Shown: positions 21,390 to 29,124 of the stretch, in pieces | Layout of the letters: each line of letters starts with the position of its first letter | Position numbering within the stretch: position 1 is the stretch's first letter | Source: Reclinomonas americana ATCC 50394 | Taxonomy: Eukaryota > Jakobida > Jakobea > Jakobida | Assembly: GCA_048213135.1 (NCBI GenBank) | Contig: PS015223.1 | Span: 47,515-76,638, forward strand | Length of the DNA stretch: 29,124 bases | Direction: 5' to 3' | The notes under the pieces: model-generated | What the model saw: the letters and a program-made list of their open reading frames with translations, nothing else | Databases searched by the model: none | Told to the model about the DNA's origin: nothing | Program-made: the position numbers and the translations under genes

Positions 21390-22094
21390 TTAAATGCAGT
21401 GAGAGAGGAGTGGTGTTTTACCTCGCTCGGAAGGGAGCGACAGCAGTGATTGAGAGAGAGAGAGAGAGAGAGAGATGGTGTTTACTCGCTCGCAGGGAAT
21501 GACAGCCAGCAGTGGCAGGGATGACCAGAACCGTAATTCAATGAGAGAGAAATGATGTTTTGTTGCTCAGGGGTCAGGAGTGGGAGGGATGACCAGAAGG
21601 CAAGTTCTTTCTCACTAAATTACGGTGAGGCCGCTTCTTCTCATGGCACTGCAGGGACTCATTCATCGCCAATCTTGGTCTGTCGTTCCTCTGAGCGAGT
21701 GAACAACTCTGACGAATGAGTCCCAGTAGTGATGAGAAGAAGTGTGGCCTCGAGCTCGCCGTAAGTCAATGAGAGAGATGTTCACTCGCTCAGAGGAACG
21801 ACAGGTTGGCGATGAATTAGTCCCTGCAGTGCCATGAGAAGAAGTGGCCTCACCGTAATACAGTGAGAATGTTTCTCGCTCAGGGGAACGACAGCATGGC
21901 GATCAGCAGTGGCATGGGAAGAAGTATGGCCTCTCCGTCATCCACGTTGCAAGTAAGGGGAACAACGTGTTGGCGATTAGTGAGTCCCAGCAGCGGCAAT
22001 GTGGCCTCACCATCGTCCGTGTCGTAGTTAAACAATGAGAGAGGAAATGATGTTTACTCGCTCAGGGGAACGCCAGGTTGGCAATCAGCGAGTC
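21320..22094. repeat. decayed array of both convergent gene ends
   Basis: The unit, about 108 bp in the last copy (21982-22094), consists of the PLAC8 coding end (GAGTCCCAGCAGCGGCA ... ATGGCC ... CCGTCGTCC ... GTAA/GTAG), a short GAGAGAGG spacer and, on the opposite strand, the end of the RING/EF-hand gene (ACTCGCTCAGGGGAACG then CAGGTTGGC). Degenerate EF-end copies occur at about 21423, 21484, 21783, 21875, 21954 and, inverted, 21666-21702. PLAC8-end copies occur at about 21716, 21904 and 21980. The array starts inside the PLAC8 coding end and finishes inside the RING/EF-hand coding end. Confidence 0.75.
21611..21867. repeat. inverted repeat (arms 21611-21704 and 21780-21867)
   Basis: The reverse complement of 21611-21704 matches 21780-21867 at nearly every position (GTTCACTCGCTCAGAGGAAC, and later AGTCCCTGCAGTGCCATGAG) except for a 6-base length difference and a few substitutions. 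The 75-bp spacer is itself another copy of the array unit. A transcript could form a hairpin of more than 80 bp. Confidence 0.85.
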
Positions 22095-23272
22095 GGCAAG
22101 GCCTTCGCCTGGCCGCAGGAACTCGTCCATGTCGATGCCCCCTGAACCGTCGTCGTCGAACACTGCGCGCGAAGGGAAGAGATGACTGGTTACTCATCGA
22201 TCGCACACACGCGCATTGGCGCAGAGAGCAGCGCACCAGCCCACACACAGTCGATCACTGAGCGCATATCCGCCGCCCGACTCAGGTCTGATCCTACCAC
22301 ACGATAAGTGGCCGTACACACGACAGCGAGGAAGCAAAGGAAGCGATGCAACACACCCATCTGGAACGTCTTCAGCAGCGCTCGCACCACCTCCTCCTTC
22401 TCCAGCGTCCCCGTGCCATCGTCGTCCCAGTAGTTGAACCACTCGCACCTGCACTCCATCGCTCAGCATACACGCACACACAAGCCTCTCTGCATCCGCA
22501 GTCACTCGCAACTTGTCGCGTCGCAGATCCGGTGGTTCACCCTTGGCCTGCCGCGGAAACGCGCGCCGCAAGTACACCAGCAGCCCGTGCTTCGGATCCA
22601 ACAGCTACGCACGCGCGCACGCATCAGCATCTACGCGCACGCCATCACCCGCAGCGAGAAGGGGAAAAAAACCTCGTGTGCCTCGATACACCCGTCACCG
22701 TTCGGATCCCACGTGGACCACACGGCGCCACTGATCGCCAACTCGGCCGCTCGCCGATCAATGGGGAACTGAGCCGCCAACACCGTTAACACTTCGGTGC
22801 GGTCCAGTGCCCCACTCCCGTCGACATCGACCAGGCGGAACCACAGTGCCGTGTCGTCCGCCGGTCGCGGCAACTCCATGGTGTCATCATACGACGTTCT
22901 ATAATACAAAAAATGAGGCAACAACTTGTAATTGCTTATGGACTTGTGTGTGTGCGTATGTGGCTTGCACCTGCAGAGTGGACACAGACGCGATCCATGC
23001 GCGCCTCTCGTAAAGGCGGACACGCAGTCGGTGTGAAACAGGTGGCGACACGCGCGCGCAAAGCCGCCTCTGCCTCTGTGCGAGATCAGGCATGACAGAG
23101 ACCGCTCGCACAGTGCATCGTAGCAGATAGGACACTGACAATAGAGAGTGAGACAACAACAATAGATATCGAATGGAGAGTGTAAGAGGATCTTTCTGAC
23201 CTCGTCAAAGGAGGCCGCGAGATCAGCAGACACGCGGGAGATTGAGAGTGGAGCAAGCTGCGTGTCACACAT
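22062..23272 (-). CDS. RING-H2 finger protein with four EF-hands
   Basis: Six exons on the minus strand: 23272-23201, 23134-22971, 22898-22673, 22604-22513, 22448-22357 and 22162-22062, giving 248 residues. The start MCDTQLAPL is the first ATG in frame. A RING-H2 finger occupies about 25-78: CPICYDALC, then CRHLFHTDC and CPLC, the zinc ligands of an E3 ubiquitin ligase domain. Four canonical EF-hand loops follow: DVDGSGALDRTE (103-114), DPNGDGCIEAHE (143-154), DDDGTGTLEKEE (193-204) and DDDGSGGIDMDE (218-229). All keep the calcium-ligand positions, with Glu at position 12. The protein ends LADSLIANLAFP. Inference: a calcium-regulated ubiquitin ligase or adaptor. One intron starts GTTGCG. The intron between the first two exons is 66 nt and free of stops, so it could be retained, but its removal places the RING directly after FDE. 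It shares a 143-bp divergent spacer with the esterase gene. Confidence 0.82.
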
Positions 23273-23415
23273 ATGAGAGACATGGCGAGGGGGAGCACGG
23301 GAGGACGGGGTGCCGCAACGCTCATCGACACACAGCAGACAGCCAGGTGTTCGCGAGTTCTGTCTCTGTCTGTCCACTCTCTCACTGTCTCTCGCTCTTT
23401 GTGTGTGTGTGTGTC
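23273..23415. promoter_or_regulatory. short divergent promoter region
   Basis: Only 143 bp separate the start codons of the minus-strand RING/EF-hand gene and the plus-strand esterase gene, so the two probably share a bidirectional promoter. The esterase side is strongly CT/GT-rich (CTCTCACTGTCTCTCGCTCT). No TATA box is visible. Confidence 0.5.
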
Positions 23416-26400
23416 ATGACGCGCGTGTCTGCGTCTGTGTTGCTTGCCTGCTGTGTGCTGGCACTGTTGCTTGCAGTGGTGGTGGTGGAGGTGAGCGCAG
23501 TGCCGAACCCGCCTGTTATTCAGACGAATGCGGGAAAGGTGCAAGGGTGAGTCACACACACACACTCTCTGTGTGTGTGTTAGTGAGAGAGTGGAAGAGT
23601 GTGTGTGTGCGCGAGAGAGAAGAGCGTCATGACGTGATTGACAGAGAGAGGCAGTAGTATTGGACAAGACACGCGCATTCTCGCGTCAACACACTTGCGC
23701 GCGCACAGTGTGTCTATGTGTGAGAACACACACACACACTCTCTCACTCACTGTCACTCACACTTCTCTTTCTCTCATCATCAATACAGCTTCATTGACA
23801 ATGGAGTGGCGGTGTGGCGCGGAATTCCATTTGCGGCGCCACCGACTGGTTCCCGCCGGTGAGAGAGTGTGCTGAGAGAGATTGATTGCTGTTTTGTTGT
23901 GTTTCCTCGTGATTGATTGATTTTGATTGATTTGCTGTTATTCGCAGATTCAAGGCTCCTGAGGAGCCGGAGCCGTGGAGCGACACCAAGCTGACGTTCT
24001 TCCAGACCAAGATCTGCCCGCAAGTGCATGTGGGACCGCTGGTGTTGGGCACGGAGGACTGCTTGTACCTCGATGTGTTGCGTCGCCGTCGAGTGGAGTT
24101 CATGGTTGGAAGGGGAAGTTGTGTCTCATGTTGTTCCACTTGACTCGTGCAGGTATGCTCCCACGCATGCCACTCCCGACTCGCCGCTGCCGGGTACGTG
24201 AATTCTCTGGGCTTTGCGCATTTACTCCGTGCTCAGAGTCTTGTACTGTCCCCAGTCTCCTCTCTCACCCTTGACCTGCTTGCTCTTGCCTCTTTTTCTC
24301 CGTCCCCTTTCTCCCTCTCCCTCTCTCCTTGGTTATCTGCTTTGAGTCTTGCCCTTCTCTCTCCCTCCCTTCGCTCCACCTCGCCCCCTCCCCAGTCCCC
24401 TCTCTCTCTCTCACACAGAGATCTCCTGCTCCGAGTCATGTCCTCTGCATCTTTCTCTCGCTCTCGACCACCGGCTCCGAGTCTTCCTTCTATCTCTGTC
24501 TCTCTTGTACTCCTCTCATCTCTCACTCTCTTTATTTTCCTTTTTGCCTCTCTTCCTCCGCCCCCATCCCCCTCTCTCTCGTGCTCCGAGTAATGCTCTC
24601 TCTCCATCTCTTCCATTCCCTTGTCTCTCTCTCTCTCTCCCACCTGCTCCCGGTCTTGATCTATCCTTCTTGTCCTCTCCTCTCCTTCGCCATCTCCCGC
24701 TACCCTCCCCCTATTCCGGGTCATGCTCTCTTCATTTTTCTCTCTCCCTCTCCCATTCACTTCTCTTCTCTCTCTCCTCTCCCACTCCGAGTCACACTCT
24801 CTCTGTCTCTTTTGACCGCCCTCACACCCTTGTCCCTCTCTGCTCAAACACAGTCATGTTCTGGATTTACGGTGCGCCCGGCTTTGTCAATCTCCTCCTC
24901 CTCCACCACCCCTCCACTCACTTTGTTTCTCCGTTTTCCTTCGACAGGCGGTGGCTTTGTGTTTGGTGTTGCGTACCGATCTTGCATCAACTGCGCGTCA
25001 TTGATTTTCACCGCACACCGACACCTCTCGTCGTCACGTAGGATGGTTACGAGTTTGGCTTCTACGATGGTCAGAACTTGGCCAAGACGCGCGATGTGGT
25101 GGTGGTGGCACCGAACTACCGGTGTGTCGCATTTCGCTGCGTTTTGTCAGCTCTCCCTTGTGTCTCATCCATGGCACCCACAGCCTCTCGTCGTTCGGCT
25201 TCATGGCACTCGACGCCCTGCAGCGCGAGGATCCGAATGGCTCCACTGGCAACTACGGTTTGTCTCCCACCCCCTCGTGCTTCAGAGTGCTGCAGACGTA
25301 GCGACTGAACTGTTGTGTCACACACGTGTAGGCACTCAGGATCAGCGCGCGGCCATGAAGTGGGTGCAGAAGAACATTTTGCAGTTTGGTGGCGATCCGA
25401 ACCGTGTCACCATCTTTGGTGAGAGTGCCGGCGCCATGAGCGTGTGCTACCACATCGCATCGCCCGCCTCTGCTGGTCTCTTCCACGCCGCCATTATGGA
25501 GTCGGGAACGTGCTCGTCGCCCGAGTTCTTTGTGCGTCTTGACAAGGGTGTGTGATTTTAGTCTGTCGCTCAGTCATGCTCTGCTGCACCACTGATCAAC
25601 TACTACATACAGCCAAGGAGTGGAGCGAGGGCTTCTCGCGCCGCATCGGCTGCGACCCCAAGTCGGACCATGTGCTCGACTGCCTGCGTGACCTGTCGAC
25701 AACGCAAGTGATGCACGGTCTGCTGGCCAACTACAACGCCACAGCGCAGCACATGCTGATGGAGACCATGTTGATGCCGGAGGAGGTGTGTTGCGCGTGT
25801 CCACCAGGCATGATGCGGTGATCTCACAGCTTGTTTCTTCGCAGACGGTCAATGCCGTGCTCCCGCCGCTGTACCCGGTCATGCCCTGGGGTCCGGCCAT
25901 TGACGGCACCGATGTCGGTTCGTACCGCGTGGTCTCTCAGAAGTTCTTCTGTGCGTTCGCTCGCTTAATGTGCACTCCTCGATGCACAGGTCTGCCGAAG
26001 CTGCCGTACGAGATGATTCTCGAGGGCAACTTCAACAAGGTGCCGTACCTCGGTGGAACCAACGAGAACGAGGGATCCATCTTTGTGATTGCCGTGCCGA
26101 TTGTGGTGCCAGGTGGGAGAGGGGGAAGGGAGGGAGGGGAAGAAGGTGGAGAGCTGGGGGAAAGGAGAGAGGGGAGGAGAGGGAGGGGAAGGGGGAAAGG
26201 GACAAAGAGGCAAGGGCAGAGAAGATATTCCTCTTCCTGGTTGTTGTGCCTGGTGAGAGGGGGGCAGAGAAGAGACAATGAGTGAGAGATAGGAGAAAGG
26301 ACGAAGAGGGGAGGGTTCCGTTGTGGCTTACGGGCCGCTTGCTGTGCCAAGAGACAACAAAGGGAAGGCTGGGGGTAGGGGTAAGAGAGAAGGGATACTT

Positions 26401-27526
26401 TATGGCTGACGGGCCGCTTGTTGTGCCTGGTGAGAAGAGGGGAGAGAGAGAGAGAAAGGGAGGCAGAAAGAGGAGAGATCCACGTGCAACTGCAGTGCCA
26501 GTTGTCGTGCCTGGTGAGAAACGGGAAGGACGAGAGAGAGAGAGAGGGAATGCCGATTCTTGTGACTGAGAAAAGGAGAAGGAAGAGAGGCAGTGTGTGA
26601 GTGAGAAAGTCTGAGTGTGTGTGAGAGAGAGAGAAAGGGAGCGAGAGTAGGAGAGCGTGTTCTACTGAGGATTGTTGGCATGAGAGAGAAGGGAGAGTGT
26701 GAAGAAACAGAGACCTGGTGATGGGTACTTATCTTACTCTCTCACTTAATGTTTACAGGTGTCTGGTTGCCGCTAAACGACGAGCGTGCCAACCGAGCCC
26801 TGGGTCACCTCTTTAACACAACTGTGGTGGAACGCATTAATCAGCTGTACCCAGCCAACAACTACGGCTCGCAAGACAAGCGCGTGGCTGCCATTCTGCG
26901 AGGTCTGTCAGTCATTCCCCTTCAACGCAAAGGTTTCCTTTTCTCCTCACTCTCTGCGCCTCACTGCCTGTTCGCAGACTGGATGTTCCGCTGTGCCACT
27001 CGTCGTGCCGTCCGCGCCATGACCGACCACGGTGTGCCGACGTACCTGTACCTCTTCTACCAGCAGCTGCGCTGGGTGGAGACGAGCTTCCTCGGAGAGT
27101 TTCGTCGCTGTGCTTTGCGCGCGTCGTTCTGTGGCCAACAACTCACTTTTTACTTGCTCCCACAGTTACCACAGCTCGGAAATCGGCCTGGTGTTTGGCA
27201 ACCAGTGGCCGATCCTGGTGCACGATTTCACCAAGGACGACGCGCGTACCAGTGAGTACATGCAGCAGTACTGGGTCAACTTTGCGAAGAACCACGATCC
27301 CAACGGCGGTGCGTGTGCTTCCTCTGATGGCAAGAGAAGTTAAATTTCACTCATTGTTTGTTTGCGTGCAGGCGCCCCCAACTGGCCTCGCTACGACCGC
27401 CAATCGGACTTGAACATTATTCTCAACAGCCAGCCGACTCTGCAAGCTGGTCTCGGTGGTGGCGTGTGCGACTTCTGGGACTCGCTGGTGGGCACCGATC
27501 AGGGCGAGCGCCGTGTTTTCTTCTGA
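23416..27526 (+). CDS. secreted type B carboxylesterase / cholinesterase family
   Basis: Sixteen exons: 23416-23546, 23790-23858, 23948-24076, 24153-24193, 24854-24871, 24948-24967, 25042-25121, 25184-25257, 25332-25547, 25613-25785, 25845-25950, 25990-26112, 26759-26902, 26978-27098, 27166-27308 and 27372-27526. They join to 580 residues, a normal length for the family. An N-terminal signal peptide ([19 protein letters not shown]) precedes [14 protein letters not shown] and the EDCLYLDV motif. MFWIYGGGFVFG is the oxyanion-hole region. The catalytic triad is visible: Ser219 in GESAGAMSV, Glu380 in TNENEGS and His484 in [14 protein letters not shown]. All are intact, so an active serine hydrolase acting on carboxylic esters outside the cell or in the secretory pathway is expected; the substrate is unknown. 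Oddities are two consecutive micro-exons of 18 and 20 nt coding for the oxyanion loop, and two introns of about 650 bp filled with copies of neighbouring exon edges. Two donors are GTTGCG. Confidence 0.88.
24194..24853 (+). repeat. pyrimidine-rich repeat intron (esterase intron 4)
   Basis: This 660-bp intron is almost all C and T. A motif of the form GCTCCGAGTCATGCTCTC recurs with changes at about 24232, 24340, 24429, 24473, 24583, 24647, 24713 and 24785. It resembles the real acceptor and start of exon 5 (ACACAG then TCATGTTCTGG at 24848-24864). Confidence 0.65.
26093..26758 (+). repeat. repeat intron with copies of the exon 12 donor edge (esterase intron 12)
   Basis: The true edge reads GCCGATTGTGGTGCCAG then GTGGGAGA. 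Degenerate copies occur at about 26234 (GTTGTTGTGCCTGGTGAGAG), 26329 (GCCGCTTGCTGTGCCAAGAG), 26408 (GCCGCTTGTTGTGCCTGGTG), 26493 (GCCAGTTGTCGTGCCTGGTG) and 26549 (GCCGATTCTTGTGACTGAG). GA-rich sequence separates them. Confidence 0.7.
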
Positions 27527-28384
27527 GCAACTCGCAGGGAGCTGGGAGGACGGCTCCGTCCGTTTCGTTAGTGTTTTTCTCAATCGTTGAAATCATTTCC
27601 CCCGGGTCGCTGCGACTGGTCGGGTGGAAGCAAAGTGTATCACTCAAGTGTTTTTAAGTCAGGGCAGGGAGGGAGGGAAGGAGGGAGAGAAGGGTGGCGA
27701 CTTTCTCTGTACACCAAGCCGTGTCAAACGTGCCAAGGTGACGAGAGCACGACGATCTCTTGAAACCGAGCAATACCAGTAGCTTGAGAGGAGCCAGAGA
27801 GGAAAGCAGGGCGATGCCAGATCCCTCACGCCACGCTGAACAAGTAAGGGGCCAGGGAAGAAACCACTGCAGCTCTCGTGACACAAGCCGCAACAACACT
27901 TCGTCAGGCCGACAACTACGAAAACGAAGAGTGGCGACTGACTCGTGACACCGAGCCGTACCACGAGAGAGCCAGCGAGGAGGCCAGGCTGGGAACAATC
28001 TCGTAACCAAGCCGTTCCAACACGTGCATCAGGCTGACAACTACGAGGAGGAGGAGGGTGGCGAGAATCTCTTGACGCAAAGATGTACCGAGGGCGAAGA
28101 GCCAGAGAAGAAAGGAAGTAGGGTGGTGACATTCTCTGTACACACAGCTGCTCAAAGAAATGCATGAGGCCAGCTGCGAGGAGAAGGGGGCGCCAGAGAG
28201 GAGAGCTCGGCTTTCTCTCAAAGACTACGACTGTTGGCCCGCAACGTCGACGCGGTAGCCTACTGTAATTGTGTGGCTGTCGGCAGTCGGGCTACCAATC
28301 TCCAGATCGTCTCACAAGCACCCTCAACCCACCAATGATGCGCTTGACTCGACAGCCATTGCATACTATCAAGCACCACATTTT
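27527..28384. repeat. intergenic spacer with degenerate ~100-bp repeats
   Basis: This 858-bp stretch lies between the convergent esterase and SPCS2 genes. From about 27660 to 28210, recurring blocks such as GGTGGCGACTTTCTCTGTAC, GAGTGGCGACTGACTCGTG, GGGTGGCGAGAATCTCTTG and AGGGTGGTGACATTCTCTGT alternate with ACCGAGCCGT or ACCAAGCCGT and with CAGGCCGACAACTACGA or CAGGCTGACAACTACGA. The rest shows nothing that I can identify. Confidence 0.55.
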
Positions 28385-29124
28385 TCACTTGCGCTTGCGC
28401 TCCATCAGCTCCAACACGCGTCGTCGGAAGATCTCTGGGTGGAAGTAACTGTTTGCGTCAAAGAACTCTGCCGCATCCCACTCGGCCTTCAGCAGCAAGC
28501 CACCACCGGCGGCCTCCAGCGGCGACATGCGGTACGTGTTCCACAGTGAGGTGCTGCTGGGGAATAGCGCAATCTCCACCTCGTACTGATGACCGAAGCG
28601 CTCCATGCCAGTGCTTACGCGCACCGTCTCCTGTGTACACGCACAATCACATGTCGTAGTTGAGCTTCATGGAAGGAGGGAGGGTGGGACGGTGGCACAT
28701 GCACGCAACAGCCGGCGACTTAGCCACAAAGATCGAATGCTTCTCCACAAAGTACTCGGAGACAATGAGGCCGAGGTAGATGGCGAAAAAGGCGCTGGAG
28801 CCGAGCACCAGCTTGAGGTAGCCGCCATTGTCGGTGAGGTTGCCGGCGAAGAAGTAGTTCCAGATGGCCAGTGCCACGGCGCCGAGCATCACAAAGATGC
28901 GCACAGTGGAGGTGGTGCGGTCGAGGCGCATGCCGCGGTCGCGACAAAAGTACTGTGGGGGGAGGGGGAGAATAAAGGAGAGGGAGGATGAGAAGGAGAA
29001 GGTGAAGGAGAAGGTGAAGGAGAAGGAGAAGGAGGAGGAGAAGGAGGATGAGATGAGAAGAAGAGACAGTAAGAGTGTAGAGGAGCGAGAGAAAGTGAGG
29101 AGGAGAGAGAGAAGGAGAGAGCAA
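28385..29124 (-). CDS. SPCS2: signal peptidase complex subunit 2 (3' part; 5' end outside window)
   Basis: Two exons are visible on the minus strand: 28952-28710 and 28630-28385, coding 81 residues and 81 residues plus stop. The acceptor before 28952 (CCCCCACAG) shows that earlier exons lie beyond the window. The first exon reads YFCRDRGMRLDRTTSTVRI, followed by two hydrophobic segments (FVMLGAVALAIWNYF and LVLGSSAFFAIYLGLIVSEYF) and KHSIFVAKS. The second has TVRVSTGMERFGHQYEVEIALF and ends FRRRVLELMERKRK. This two-helix hairpin with a following KxSIFVA motif, a beta-rich cytosolic region and a basic C-terminus matches SPC25/SPCS2, an accessory subunit of the ER signal peptidase that cleaves secretory signal peptides. 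The intron between the exons starts GTTGCG (from 28709). Confidence 0.8.
28965..29124. repeat. GGAGAA-type purine-rich tract
   Basis: A plus-strand tract of GGAGAAGGTGAAGGA and similar words runs to the window end. It is the pyrimidine-rich intron of the minus-strand SPCS2 gene just upstream of its acceptor. Confidence 0.85.

Noticed and set aside
24233-24847. Minus-strand open frame rich in Arg/Glu opposite the esterase intron 4
   Set aside because: It is a composition artefact of the pyrimidine-rich intron repeat.

Overview
This window looks like nuclear DNA of a GC-rich, intron-rich single-celled eukaryote. The genes are split by many short GT-AG introns (mostly 50-90 bp). The families are eukaryotic: SECIS-binding protein 2, a signal peptidase complex subunit, a PLAC8 protein, a RING/EF-hand protein and a cholinesterase-type esterase. 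Microsatellites (GT, GA, CT) are common and there are four assembly gaps of N. I cannot name the lineage. The exon models were built by hand from splice signals, reading-frame phase and family motifs.

Layout. Positions 2-2179 (+) hold most of an SBP2-like gene cut by the window edge, followed by an FHA-domain gene (2403-3955, +). Convergent to it, on the minus strand, are an unrecognised small helical protein (4009-4945) and a 713-residue EF-hand/starch-binding/sucrose-phosphatase-like protein whose catalytic nucleophile is replaced by Ser (5464-8568). Upstream on the same strand are a secreted PAN/apple-type protein (9214-10271) and a giant, apparently intronless, bacterial-type adhesin (10417-15460) with at least 27 DUF285/BspA-type 25-residue repeats and an assembly gap inside the repeat tract. 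A 401-bp divergent spacer separates it from a four-exon gene (15862-20308, +) that fuses a class V aminotransferase/cysteine desulfurase to a TtcA-type tRNA thiolase. Next come a PLAC8 gene (20639-21389, +) and a convergent RING-H2 plus four-EF-hand gene (22062-23272, -). Between and overlapping their 3' ends lies an array of decayed copies of both coding ends, including a long inverted repeat. A 143-bp divergent spacer leads to a 16-exon carboxylesterase gene (23416-27526, +). The window ends with a repeat-rich spacer and the 3' part of a signal peptidase complex subunit 2 gene (28385 to the end, -).

Themes. (1) In my models about 15 of 51 introns start with GTTGCG and several others with GTTTGT, an unusual donor preference. 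(2) In at least three places, spacers or introns contain degenerate tandem copies of the adjacent exon edge or gene end. (3) Two neighbouring secreted proteins, the adhesin and the PAN protein, may work at the cell surface. (4) Sulfur and selenium metabolism is represented by the desulfurase-thiolase fusion and by SBP2. I see no operon-like logic; neighbouring genes otherwise look functionally unrelated.
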